A DNA stretch of 64,000 nt from Leptospira broomii serovar Hurstbridge str. 5399 (lineage in GTDB: Bacteria > Spirochaetota > Leptospiria > Leptospirales > Leptospiraceae). The notes beneath the pieces were generated by a model. It searched no databases and had not been told where the DNA came from. It worked only from the letters and a program-made list of their open reading frames with translations. Shown here in pieces: positions 46,479-55,461 of this stretch (within the stretch, counting starts at the first letter, position 1; each line of letters begins with the position of its first letter). The translations under genes and the position numbers were made by a program. The DNA lies in assembly GCF_000243715.2 (NCBI RefSeq), contig NZ_AHMO02000008.1:1351001-1415000 (forward strand), written 5' to 3'.

Positions 46479-47594
46479 AGCATCCAGAGTAAGCTTATGA
46501 CGAATTTCTCCGTTAAACGCAATCGTAGTCGAAGAAAGAATCTCGTCGTTTAAGTCTAAGTTTATCTTCTTTTCTTTAAGTAGAAGCTTTAAGAAATTAA
46601 GAATATTCTTAGCAAACATTCTAGACGCATCGCCTGGAAGAGAGCCCGGTAAATTAAGATGCCCTATTACGGATACTCCGTTCTTTGTCAGGACCGTTTT
46701 ACCGTGTTGAGTGTATTCGCAGTTTCCACCCATACTAGATGCTAAGTCTACGATCACCGAACCGGCTTTCATTCTTTCTACTATTTTCTTCGTAATAAGA
46801 ACCGGTGCTTTGCGTCCCGGAATAAGTGCCGTCGTAATGATAGCGTCGGCCTTTCCTGCAAACTTATCGATCGCTTCTTGCTGCTTCTTTTTGTATTCTT
46901 CGGTTTGTTCAACGGCGTACCCGCCTGCTGCCGCAGAATGGCGAGCGCCTTCTACTTCGACAAATTTTGCGCCCAGCGATTGAACTTGCTCTTTCACTTC
47001 CGGACGGGTATCGAATACATCCACTACGGCGCCCAATCTTCTAGAAGTCGCTATCGCTTGAAGACCTGCGACTCCTGCCCCTATGATCAAAACGGATGCC
47101 GGTGTAATCGTTCCGGCCGCAGTCGTCAACATCGGAAAGAATCGGGTGAGATGCGTTGCCGCTAATAGGACTGCTTTATAACCTGAAACAGTGGCCTGCG
47201 AAGAAAGGACATCCATGGATTGCGCTCTGGTTATACGAGCAATCGCATCCAAACTAATCAAAGTAACATGTTGAGATGCCAATTTTTTTACTATTTGTGC
47301 ATTCACTGCCGGCTGGAACATCCCCAAATAGATTCCGCCTTTCTTAATTTTTGAAAGTGTGGATCCGTCCGCTAAATGAATGCTTGTTACGATATCCGAT
47401 TTCTTAAGAATATCCGGGCGAGAAACGATCGTTGCTCCGGCTTTTTTATAATCTTCGTCCGAAAAGTAAGATGATTCTCCAGCCCCCTTTTCAACGAAAA
47501 CTGAGGCCCCGATTTTTTTGAGGGCATCAACTACGTCGGGGGTTACCGCTACCCGGGTTTCTTCCTTCGCTTCTTTTAGTACTCCGATGTTCAT
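46404..47594 (-). CDS. pntA: NAD(P) transhydrogenase alpha subunit, NAD-binding part (PntAA type)
   Basis: 396 residues with the alanine-dehydrogenase/PntA fold. EETRVAVTPDVV (near residue 10), the NAD-binding VLIIGAGVAGLQAIATSRRLGA (18-residue core near 168) and DSAGARHSAAAGGYA-like loop positions (near 220) are typical. It lacks membrane helices, so it corresponds to the split subunit alpha-1; the membrane subunits are not beside it in this window. The Lys/Ala/Thr-rich tail of about 20 residues is encoded antisense to the PAP2 gene end. Alanine dehydrogenase is a less likely alternative. Confidence 0.87.
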   Translation of the reverse strand: MNIGVLKEAKEETRVAVTPDVVDALKKIGASVFVEKGAGESSYFSDEDYKKAGATIVSRPDILKKSDIVTSIHLADGSTLSKIKKGGIYLGMFQPAVNAQIVKKLASQHVTLISLDAIARITRAQSMDVLSSQATVSGYKAVLLAATHLTRFFPMLTTAAGTITPASVLIIGAGVAGLQAIATSRRLGAVVDVFDTRPEVKEQVQSLGAKFVEVEGARHSAAAGGYAVEQTEEYKKKQQEAIDKFAGKADAIITTALIPGRKAPVLITKKIVERMKAGSVIVDLASSMGGNCEYTQHGKTVLTKNGVSVIGHLNLPGSLPGDASRMFAKNILNFLKLLLKEKKINLDLNDEILSSTTIAFNGEIRHKLTLDALGSGKQGNKTPAKKKTQKAESTPN

Positions 47595-47675
47595 ACAGCC
47601 TGCTCGAAAATTAAGTTTTTCGGTTCATTTCCCTTTAATTTGGGAAAAGTACGTCCAGATTTTCCCGGTGAACGA

Positions 47676-48611
47676 TTAATCCAAGTGATTTTTGAAATAC
47701 TCGACTGTTTTCCGGATTCCGTCTTTTAACGCGACTTTCGGTTCATATCCCAGTTTCTGTCTTGCAAGACTCAGATCCGGCTTTCGACGTGATGGGTCGT
47801 CTTGGGGCAGAGGTTTGTATACGATTTTGGACGAAGATCCTATTTCCTGAATCACTAATTCGGCTAATTCCTTTACGGTAAATTCGCCATCGTTGCCAAG
47901 ATTGACGGGACCGATAAAATCGGGTGTGTCCATCATTTTGATTATGCCTTCCACTAAATCATCTACATAACAAAAGGATCTAGTTTGAGATCCGTCTCCA
48001 TAGATGGTGATGTCTTTTCCTGCCAACGCCTGCACGACAAAGTTGCTCACAACTCGGCCGTCATCAGGCAGCATTCTAGGACCATAGGTGTTAAAAATTC
48101 GAATGACTCGAATATCGACCTTATGATTTCTATGATAGTCGAAGCAAAGAGTTTCGGCCACCCTCTTACCTTCGTCATAACAACTTCGAATTCCTATCGG
48201 GTTTACATTCCCCCAATACGACTCTTTTTGCGGGTGTTCCAACGGATTTCCGTAAACTTCGCTGGTCGACGCTTGTAGAATTCTTGCTTTTACCCGTTTG
48301 GCTATACCTAGGGCGTTCATCGTTCCTAGAACGTTCGTCTTAATAGTTTTGATCGCGTTCGATTGATAATGTACGGGACTTGCTGGACAAGCAAAGTTAT
48401 AAATTTTATCCACTTCCAATCGAATCGGTTCCGTTATATCATGACGAATTAATTCGAAGCGCGAGTTGTTTAGAAGTTTTTCAACATTCTCTTTTCGGCC
48501 CGTATGAAAATTATCTAGGCAGATAACTTCGTGCCCTTGATTGATCAACCTCTCGCAAAGGTGAGATCCGATAAAACCGGCTCCACCAGTGACTAAAACT
48601 CTACTAACCAT
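47676..48611 (-). CDS. UDP-glucuronate decarboxylase (UDP-xylose synthase)-like SDR
   Basis: 311-residue extended short-chain dehydrogenase. NAD-binding [14 protein letters not shown] (near residue 8), catalytic Ser-Tyr-Lys with SCYDEGKR (Tyr near 142), and the UXS-specific [14 protein letters not shown] element (near 68) and [19 protein letters not shown] (near 172). The reaction would turn UDP-glucuronate to UDP-xylose for envelope sugars. dTDP-glucose dehydratase relatives differ at these points. It overlaps the M50B gene upstream by 8 nt. Confidence 0.9.
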   Translation of the reverse strand: MVSRVLVTGGAGFIGSHLCERLINQGHEVICLDNFHTGRKENVEKLLNNSRFELIRHDITEPIRLEVDKIYNFACPASPVHYQSNAIKTIKTNVLGTMNALGIAKRVKARILQASTSEVYGNPLEHPQKESYWGNVNPIGIRSCYDEGKRVAETLCFDYHRNHKVDIRVIRIFNTYGPRMLPDDGRVVSNFVVQALAGKDITIYGDGSQTRSFCYVDDLVEGIIKMMDTPDFIGPVNLGNDGEFTVKELAELVIQEIGSSSKIVYKPLPQDDPSRRKPDLSLARQKLGYEPKVALKDGIRKTVEYFKNHLD

Positions 48612-49485
48612 CTAATTTCTCTAAATCTTTAAACTCGGGTGACAAAGGTTTACCATTCAAATCCAAGCCGCGGCTTAAAAACCAATCCAGAACTTCAGGC
48701 GTTACTTCCCCCGGAAAAGGAGATTCTTCGTTATTTTCGCCTGACATTGAAGACTCAGGTAAAAATTCTTCCAAGCTCGGATCTCGAACCGGAACTACGG
48801 CACGTTTCAAGGAAAAGAATATGATGGATACGCTAAAAAAAGACCAGAGGAGAGCAATCAAATATCCCAGAAATACGACTGATTTAGGAGTTGCTTTTTT
48901 CGGATCAGATCCTGTGGCCCAGTAAGCTAAAATTCCAGCGTCGGTATTTTGAATATTTTCCGTAAAATCTAAGAGATCATAAAGACTGTATAACGTTACG
49001 CTTGTTCCGAGAAAGACCGTAACTAATCGGTCCCAACCGAAAGGTAAAAAAGCGGAGACTAGTACGAATATTCCCCAGGAAAGTCCTGTCTTTTGCGCAA
49101 GACTTCCAGCAGACGTATATTTCAACGTTAGTAGTAATACCGCGCCGCCCAGTATCAAAAGGGTCGGTCTGACCAGTCTGCCTTTGAATCCTCGATTTAA
49201 TAAAAATCCCCCGACTATACAACACCCTAAATAACCTGCCGATACTACGAAAACGAAAGGGCCTTTTCCCGCAAGCGGGGAGGCGATGGTTTGTCCGGAT
49301 TCGTCACCTTGAAGTTCGATAGTTTGGACGCTTCCACCGGTAAGTAACGTTGCTGTCGCATGGCCGACTTCGTGAATTAATACTACGAAGTCCTTTAAGT
49401 AGGATACCCATCCGTGATTCCAGTACGAAAGCAAGGTCGCGACAATAGCCAACAGAAGCGCGAGTCGTAGGAAACGATTCTCCAT
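48604..49485 (-). CDS. M50B-like membrane metalloprotease
   Basis: 293 residues, about six helices. Zinc motif [14 protein letters not shown] (HExxH near residue 39), typical of peptidase M50B-like proteins; [17 protein letters not shown] then follows. The C-terminal 60 residues are cytoplasmic and acidic ([20 protein letters not shown]). A clear second-site NPxxDG is not visible, so it may be a relative without regulated intramembrane proteolysis. Precedes the SDR gene in an operon by overlap. Confidence 0.78.
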   Translation of the reverse strand: MENRFLRLALLLAIVATLLSYWNHGWVSYLKDFVVLIHEVGHATATLLTGGSVQTIELQGDESGQTIASPLAGKGPFVFVVSAGYLGCCIVGGFLLNRGFKGRLVRPTLLILGGAVLLLTLKYTSAGSLAQKTGLSWGIFVLVSAFLPFGWDRLVTVFLGTSVTLYSLYDLLDFTENIQNTDAGILAYWATGSDPKKATPKSVVFLGYLIALLWSFFSVSIIFFSLKRAVVPVRDPSLEEFLPESSMSGENNEESPFPGEVTPEVLDWFLSRGLDLNGKPLSPEFKDLEKLDG

Positions 49486-49575
49486 CCTACTATGATTATC
49501 GGCAAATCGGGAAATGAGAATTGCAAGAATTCAAGACCGAAATTTTAAAAAAGAAACCCTCAAAGTTAGAATATT

Positions 49576-51282
49576 TTAAGGGAGCACTTTCTCCGTTTTA
49601 AAATGGCTAAGAATGCTCTTAAATCTTTCGGAATGACGCAATGTATCGTCCACGGCGTCTTTTATATCCTCCGAAGTAGTCGCGATCTCTTCCGCATTTT
49701 TAGCGATGATATGCATTGAAGCAGAAATTTCTTCTGCGGATATTTTTTGTTGTTCGGAGGAATTATTCATCATTTGCCCGAGAGTGAGCACCTGGTCGGA
49801 ACTCATACGAATCTCTCTCAGCCGATTGGATTGTTCGGATAGATGAGCTCGAACTTGCGAAGCCGATGAATGAACTTTCTCGATATAATCCTGAAGTTTT
49901 CGGAAAACGTCGACCGACTGATTTACCTTTATCGCGCCTTCCTCTACGGAAACGGAGGTATTTTTCACTAGCTGAATGATATCTTTGATACTGTGCTTTG
50001 TTTGTTCGGCGAGTTTTGATATTTCGTCAGCAACAACCGAAAAACCTTTCCCGGCTTCCCCGGCCCGCGCCGATTCGATCGATGCATTCAAGGCAAGTAG
50101 GTTCGTCCTTTCCGAAATACTAGTTATGATCGCGACAATTTTATTGATTTGATTTGAGAAGGCCTTAATCTCTTCCATCGAACGAATTGCCTCGTTAAAG
50201 ATAAGCTCAGCTTGATGGGCCCTGCCTGATACTTCTCCTGTCTGAGATGCAAGTTCTTCCATTGAACGAGAAGTTTCGCGTAAAGAAGAATCAATCGAAC
50301 CAATGCTATTATTCACATTCGAAAGACTACGAGTCTGCTCGCCGATCGTAATTACGATCTCCTCGATTGTCTTTGAAAGTTCTAGCGATGCGGCGGCAGT
50401 TTCCTCTACGGATGCAGCTTGCGTTTGCGTACTTCCTCTAAATTTCTCCAGGGATTTAAATAAGGATTCGTATAAATTTAGGTTTCTCCCATAATTTTCT
50501 TTCATCTGAACTAAGAGTCCCCATAGGCTGATCGACAAGCAGCGGATATTCGTATATATCTTATCCACATCCTCTCGACCCTCTTGTCTGGATATATCGG
50601 TTAATAAATTTCCGTTTACTAATTGCCTGACTATTTCTACAACTTCCCGAATTTTAGCCCCTTGTTTGGACATCGTCCATAAAATCGAAAGTGCTCCTAT
50701 CAATCCGAATCCTAATGCCAGCGACGACAGTAATGGATCGACGGAAAAAAAACGGTAACTTAGGTAACATGTCGGAAGTAAGACAAGACTTAATTGGACA
50801 AACGCTAAGCCTAGATTGCCAAGCTTAGCTTGTAAATTGTGAATCGCAGATGAGATTTTGAAACCAAAGCTAACGCCTCGATTAAGTTTTTGGTAGAGCT
50901 TACCCGCTTTTTCAATATCAGCTCTCTCCGCTTTCTTACGGACGGACATATAGCCCGTAATCTTAGCGTTTTCAAAAACCGGAGTAACGGTTGCATCCAC
51001 CCAATAATGATCGCCGTTCTTTGCTCTATTTTTAACGATCCCGTTCCAAGGACGTCCCGATTGTATGGTCTTCCATAAATCTTCGTAAATGATAGGCGGC
51101 AGGTCCGGGTGTCGAACGATGTTATGCGGCTCCCCCAACATCTCTTGTTCTGTAAAACCGCTGACTTCGGCAAAATCCTTAGAGACGTACGTAATTCTGC
51201 CCTTCGGGTCAGTTCTCGAAATGATAACGGCGTTTGCCGGAAAATGAATTTCTTTGCCGGTAACGGGAAAATTTTTCCTCAT
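49576..51282 (-). CDS. PAS-containing methyl-accepting chemotaxis protein (Aer-like)
   Basis: 568 residues. N-terminal PAS domain (about 15-115; [17 protein letters not shown], then [11 protein letters not shown]), two adjacent membrane helices at about 170-215, a HAMP-like segment, and an MCP signalling domain from about 275 with hairpin tip [20 protein letters not shown] and [13 protein letters not shown]. The Aer plan suggests redox or oxygen sensing through a flavin bound by PAS, though FAD residues cannot be confirmed. It signals to CheA via CheW in chemotaxis of a spirochaete with periplasmic flagella. Confidence 0.9.
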   Translation of the reverse strand: MRKNFPVTGKEIHFPANAVIISRTDPKGRITYVSKDFAEVSGFTEQEMLGEPHNIVRHPDLPPIIYEDLWKTIQSGRPWNGIVKNRAKNGDHYWVDATVTPVFENAKITGYMSVRKKAERADIEKAGKLYQKLNRGVSFGFKISSAIHNLQAKLGNLGLAFVQLSLVLLPTCYLSYRFFSVDPLLSSLALGFGLIGALSILWTMSKQGAKIREVVEIVRQLVNGNLLTDISRQEGREDVDKIYTNIRCLSISLWGLLVQMKENYGRNLNLYESLFKSLEKFRGSTQTQAASVEETAAASLELSKTIEEIVITIGEQTRSLSNVNNSIGSIDSSLRETSRSMEELASQTGEVSGRAHQAELIFNEAIRSMEEIKAFSNQINKIVAIITSISERTNLLALNASIESARAGEAGKGFSVVADEISKLAEQTKHSIKDIIQLVKNTSVSVEEGAIKVNQSVDVFRKLQDYIEKVHSSASQVRAHLSEQSNRLREIRMSSDQVLTLGQMMNNSSEQQKISAEEISASMHIIAKNAEEIATTSEDIKDAVDDTLRHSERFKSILSHFKTEKVLP

Positions 51283-51389
51283 AATTTCTTATCTATAAGT
51301 ATCGTCATTTGAGCATAGCGAAAATGAATCCGGTATGAAATAGGGAAGGGAATTCTTATTATTACCGTTATAGAAATAGTCCTAAGGGG

Positions 51390-52616
51390 CTAAAATCCGG
51401 TAAAGACTATATAGGCTTGAATACATCCGGCAACCCCACCTAACAAAGCTCCAAGAAGGATTAACGTCGTTTCGTCCTCTTTAAAAACCGAATGTAGGAG
51501 TTGTTCGAATTCAGAGGCAGGGAGAACACTTAACCTTTCGTAAACTATTCTTTCGATTTCAAGAGTTTCCTCCAGATATCCTTTCATTCGCTCGGCAGTT
51601 TCGGGTACTAAACCGACAATCATATCGGCAATCTTTTCCTTCAGTTCCTCGACCTTTGCGGTGCCGATCAATAATTTTGCGTATGGAATTCTCTCCCTTA
51701 ATTTTCGCTCTGACAATTCCTTTGAGCGCATTACCAATTCGCTTACGATCAAGTCGCCGCCCTTCCCTAAGAAAATCAACCTCGTCAAATTTTCAGTCGT
51801 CAGCACTCGAGATGCAATCACCGAAGCAAACTCTTTCGAAACTTCTTTTTGTCTTTTTAGGAATAATCCTTGGTATTTGAAGAGGAGGAAGTTCTTAGGT
51901 TCGAGGGGATGAAAGATCATCAAGATGGCAAGCCAGTTTGTTAGATAGCCGACGATGATTCCCATGATCGGCATAGTCCACCATTGATTAAAAATTCCGA
52001 TAAACGCTACTTGAACGCACCCTATTAAGAATCCGAAATATATTCCGGATCTGACGATAAATTTGAATTCGGGCCCCCCGCATCTTCTAAAGACTTCGAC
52101 TAGATGCTTCGTATTTGGTCCCGATAGAGACGCCCGAACGAGTTCCTCCACTTGCAGAATTTTATTCAACTCCTTCCCGAAAGAATGATAAACCTCTCGT
52201 ATCTTTAGCGGGATCTCCTCTTGAATTTCTTTTTCTAATGCCTCCTTCGATCCTTGCGGAAGCATCGACCATAGAGCGGGACTTTCTGCCACAAGAACGT
52301 TCTTTACTATATCGTTAGAACGCAAACGAATTAGGTCTCGAATTAATTCTACGATTTTCGAAGGCTGAATTTTTCGATATAACTCGTAAGGATTCACAAG
52401 TCTTGTAATTAAGACATTTGCGATTAAACCGCTCATTTTCACCGCGTGACGCGGAATAATTCCCTGCCAGCCCATGAAGCCGAATCCGCGAAATTCATTC
52501 GGAAAGAAAATCATTTGGACCGCGATATAATTCGTAACCCATCCGACAAAGGAACAAGTTAAGAAAATTGAAATAACCTGAATCGAGTCAGGATAGGAAT
52601 GAAACCATTCCGACAT
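51390..52616 (-). CDS. DUF445-family membrane protein
   Basis: 408 residues. An N-terminal hydrophobic part with GWVTNYIAVQMIFFPNEF, and the repeat of that element near residue 220 (GYLTNWLAILMIFHPLEP), are the hallmark of DUF445/YheB-like proteins. Between and after lie long soluble helical regions, and a final helix closes the protein (LLGALLGGVAGCIQAYIVF). Function unknown. Starts at ATG 52616 and diverges from the TonB-like gene with 139 nt between the starts. Confidence 0.82.
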   Translation of the reverse strand: MSEWFHSYPDSIQVISIFLTCSFVGWVTNYIAVQMIFFPNEFRGFGFMGWQGIIPRHAVKMSGLIANVLITRLVNPYELYRKIQPSKIVELIRDLIRLRSNDIVKNVLVAESPALWSMLPQGSKEALEKEIQEEIPLKIREVYHSFGKELNKILQVEELVRASLSGPNTKHLVEVFRRCGGPEFKFIVRSGIYFGFLIGCVQVAFIGIFNQWWTMPIMGIIVGYLTNWLAILMIFHPLEPKNFLLFKYQGLFLKRQKEVSKEFASVIASRVLTTENLTRLIFLGKGGDLIVSELVMRSKELSERKLRERIPYAKLLIGTAKVEELKEKIADMIVGLVPETAERMKGYLEETLEIERIVYERLSVLPASEFEQLLHSVFKEDETTLILLGALLGGVAGCIQAYIVFTGF

Positions 52617-52755
52617 GGGAGACCCATCTTACTTTCGGAAAAATGGCGTTCAAGAAGAAATCGTATGCAACTTTAACACTGGTCTCGTCGGTTTTAAGAC
52701 ACTCGGCAAGGAGTTGCCAATTCTGACCTTTGATTTTTCTCTGGAAGAAAAGATC

Positions 52756-53226
52756 ATGAATTTTCGTTCGAGCATATTCCTTTCGACGATTATTCATCTA
52801 TTATTGGTGGGTGGATTTTTATTTTTCGGCCATGCTAGTTTGGGCAATCTTAGCTCGGTTCAGTTACATCTGAGTAAAGGTGGCATTCCCAATTTACGTT
52901 TTTCGATTCCCTCTAATCTTGGAAATGGGCTTCCTGCGTCAGATCAAAAAAGGGAAGCCGGAACGGAAGAGTTTGAGGTCCAAAAATTTAAGAATGAAAT
53001 TCACTTTCCGTCGGAAGCATTGGAGCAACGGTTAGAATCCGATTGTACGTGGGAGGTGGAGATAGGTCGAGCGGGTGAAGCTAGAAAGGTCACAACGATT
53101 CGCCCCTGTCGCTACCAGATTTTCGAAAGTCAGTTTAGAAAATCCATTTATCGGTGGAAATTTCAATTAAAGGAAGGTACCATTCTTACTATACCGGTAT
53201 CCTTCCGAATCGAGACGAATGACTGA
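52756..53226 (+). CDS. Short TonB-like energy-transduction protein
   Basis: 156 residues. ATG 52756 is chosen (GGAAGAAAAG upstream) because a TonB-like anchor then begins at residue 4 (RSSIFLSTIIHLLLVGGFLFF). No Pro-rich linker is visible; a 70-residue spacer leads to a C-terminal domain with CTWEVEIGRAGEARKVTTIR and YRWKFQLKEGTILTIPVSF, the strand pattern of TonB C-terminal domains. It may couple proton-motive force to an outer-membrane receptor, but the short length and missing linker make the role uncertain. The gene overlaps the NusG-like gene by 8 nt. Confidence 0.65.
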   Translation: MNFRSSIFLSTIIHLLLVGGFLFFGHASLGNLSSVQLHLSKGGIPNLRFSIPSNLGNGLPASDQKREAGTEEFEVQKFKNEIHFPSEALEQRLESDCTWEVEIGRAGEARKVTTIRPCRYQIFESQFRKSIYRWKFQLKEGTILTIPVSFRIETND

Positions 53227-53767
53227 TCCAGACAAATCGTGGTATGCCATCTATACTTTTTCTCGCTCGGAAAAGAAACTCGCAAATGAGTTGGAGAAAA
53301 AAGGAATAGAAAGCTTTTTACCTTTAATTCCGGTAAAGAAAGTTTGGTCGGATAGGATAAAGACAATTTATCAACCTGTATTTGCTTCTTACGTTTTCGC
53401 AAAGATCGATTTAAATACGGAAAAGATTCGAGTGCTTCAAACTCCCGGTGCACATCACTTACTTTCGGTGGCTGGAGTTCCTTTACCGGTTCCCGAAGAA
53501 GATGTAAATCTCGTTAGAATATTTGTGAACCAATTTCCGGAACGTTTACAAATAAAAAATGAAGAGAAAATGGAGCCTGGAAACAAAGTACTAATTACGA
53601 ACGGACCTTTCAAGGGGTACCGAGCGATTGTATTACGAAAGGTTAATTCTGTTACGGTCAAGGTAACGATTGCAGGAATTCAATCCAGCGTCGCAATCGA
53701 TATTGATCCGGAGTCCATTGAAATTGAAGAGGAGAATAAAATTGGGCGAAACACTAGACAAAGTTAA
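53219..53767 (+). CDS. NusG/RfaH-like transcription elongation factor
   Basis: 182 residues. N-terminal NGN domain (about 5-105) with SWYAIYTFSRSEKKLANEL and IYQPVFASYVFAKID, then a KOW domain (about 118-170; MEPGNKVLITNGPFKGYRA). This is the NusG family. The gene lies away from the usual secE-ribosomal protein context, in an envelope-sugar neighbourhood, which points to a specialised paralogue of the RfaH/UpxY kind that aids transcription of long surface operons. Overlaps its neighbours at both ends (8 nt and 26 nt). Confidence 0.82.
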   Translation: MTDPDKSWYAIYTFSRSEKKLANELEKKGIESFLPLIPVKKVWSDRIKTIYQPVFASYVFAKIDLNTEKIRVLQTPGAHHLLSVAGVPLPVPEEDVNLVRIFVNQFPERLQIKNEEKMEPGNKVLITNGPFKGYRAIVLRKVNSVTVKVTIAGIQSSVAIDIDPESIEIEEENKIGRNTRQS

Positions 53768-54710
53768 AAAAGCCTTAGACATAGAAATCGAATCGATTCA
53801 ATATTTCAGAGAAAATCTGGATTCGAATGTGGAAAAAGCAGTCGAGTTAATTTATTTTGCGAAAGGCAAGGTAGTAGTTACGGGTGTAGGAAAATCGGGG
53901 GACGTCGGGAAGAAAATTGCCTCCACTCTTTCTTCGACCGGAACTCCTTCCTTCTTTTTACATCCATCCGATGCCGCACATGGCGATGCGGGAATTGTCG
54001 CTAAAGGAGATGTGGTACTGGCGATCGGAAAAAGCGGTGAAAGCGAAGAACTCCTGAACTTATTACCTACCATTAAGAACTTAGGCGCGACATTGATTAG
54101 TTTAACGGCAAACCCTCAATCAAGATTAGCTCAAGACAGCGATCTAGTCGTTTTGACTCCCGTCTTGAAAGAAGCATGTCCTCTAGAACTCGCTCCCACT
54201 TCCAGTACCACTATAGCACTCATGCTCGGGGATGCGATAGCGATGGCATTAATGGAAATGAGGAACTTTCAGAAAGAGGATTTTGCCTTATACCATCCGG
54301 CAGGGAGACTTGGAAAAAGGTTATCTCTAAAAGTCGACGACGTTATGAGAAAAGGCGAAAAAATCGCGAAAGTTCTTCCTGATACTCAACTGGAAACGAT
54401 TCTTTCCGAAATTACGGCCAAACTCTTAGGAGCAACCGCCGTCGTGGATGGTAAGGAAACTTTACTCGGATTTATTACCGACTATGATATTCGCAAACTT
54501 TTGAAAGACGGAAAATTCCATAAGGAATCCAAGGCTTCGGATATAATGAATTCTAAACCTTCTTCTTTTGAAAGCGGTACTATGGCCTATGATGTCCTTC
54601 AGTCGATGGAACGTCGGGAAAGACCGATATCCGTTGCTCCTATCGTTTCAACTGATGGAAAACTTTTAGGAATCGTATCGATTCACGATCTATTACAAAA
54701 AGGATTATGA
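53742..54710 (+). CDS. kdsD: Arabinose-5-phosphate isomerase (KDO pathway)
   Basis: 322 residues from TTG 53742, with AGGAG exactly 7 nt upstream; the frame is open further up but without a better start. SIS domain (about 30-170) with VTGVGKSGDVGKKIASTL and FFLHPSDAAHGDAGIV, then two CBS domains (about 200-320). KpsF/GutQ/KdsD enzymes convert ribulose-5-phosphate to arabinose-5-phosphate for KDO in lipopolysaccharide. It overlaps the NusG-like gene and is followed 12 nt later by aroD. Confidence 0.92.
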   Translation: MGETLDKVKKALDIEIESIQYFRENLDSNVEKAVELIYFAKGKVVVTGVGKSGDVGKKIASTLSSTGTPSFFLHPSDAAHGDAGIVAKGDVVLAIGKSGESEELLNLLPTIKNLGATLISLTANPQSRLAQDSDLVVLTPVLKEACPLELAPTSSTTIALMLGDAIAMALMEMRNFQKEDFALYHPAGRLGKRLSLKVDDVMRKGEKIAKVLPDTQLETILSEITAKLLGATAVVDGKETLLGFITDYDIRKLLKDGKFHKESKASDIMNSKPSSFESGTMAYDVLQSMERRERPISVAPIVSTDGKLLGIVSIHDLLQKGL

Positions 54711-54722
54711 AGGTTCTAAGCA

Positions 54723-55451
54723 ATGGTGAATCCCGAAAAAATCTTCATCATTCTCACGCTCGACGAAGAAGAGTTTTTCAATTTAAAGGAACTCCCCGCT
54801 GCCGACTTTCTTGAGATTCGTTTGGATCTATTTCAAAATTCAAAAGACAAGGCAGCGGCAATTTCCGAAGCCATTGAGGGATTAAATGCGCACACAATAC
54901 TCACATATCGTCAGCCGGAAGATTCGAGCTTAAAGGCGAAATCTATTTGGACTCAAGAAGACGTGGCCCCCCTTTTGAAAAATTTAAATAATGGAAAACA
55001 TTACCTTGATTTGGAATTAGATAAGGATAATTCGATTTTTGCAAACGTAGATGAAGCCGATTTCGGAATCGTTCAATCAATTCATTCTTTCACCGGTATC
55101 ATGGGACTGGAAGAGCTGGAATTTTACTTTCGAACGGTAGCGGAGGAATCTTTAGGGGCAAAACATACGGGCCTCCCTTTCGATCGAATCTTAAAAATCG
55201 CAGTTATGCCAAATTCGGAATCCGATGTCGAAGCATTCAGAAATTCCAGTTTAAAAATATCGCAACTTGTACAAAAGCAAAGCCCGCGTCTGGGTTATTG
55301 CAGTATCATGATGGGAGAGCGCGGGCAGAAAGATAGAATATTTCCAGAAAGACTAGGTTCTCGTTTCACGTACACATGTTTAGGAGAACCTAAAGCGCCG
55401 GGACAAATTAATTTAAAAACCCTTCTATTCGAAAGAAATGAAAAATCTTAA
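54723..55451 (+). CDS. aroD: 3-dehydroquinate dehydratase, type I
   Basis: 242-residue TIM-barrel enzyme of the shikimate pathway. FLEIRLDLF near residue 29, catalytic His in QSIHSFTG near 120, Schiff-base Lys in LKIAVMPN near 157, and the substrate loop GSRFTY and APGQI near the end. A type I fold for a bacterium is normal. No shikimate dehydrogenase fusion. Last gene of the tonB-like/nusG-like/kdsD group. The stop lies 10 nt from the convergent TPR gene. Confidence 0.92.
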   Translation: MVNPEKIFIILTLDEEEFFNLKELPAADFLEIRLDLFQNSKDKAAAISEAIEGLNAHTILTYRQPEDSSLKAKSIWTQEDVAPLLKNLNNGKHYLDLELDKDNSIFANVDEADFGIVQSIHSFTGIMGLEELEFYFRTVAEESLGAKHTGLPFDRILKIAVMPNSESDVEAFRNSSLKISQLVQKQSPRLGYCSIMMGERGQKDRIFPERLGSRFTYTCLGEPKAPGQINLKTLLFERNEKS

Positions 55452-55461
55452 AAGCGCCTAG

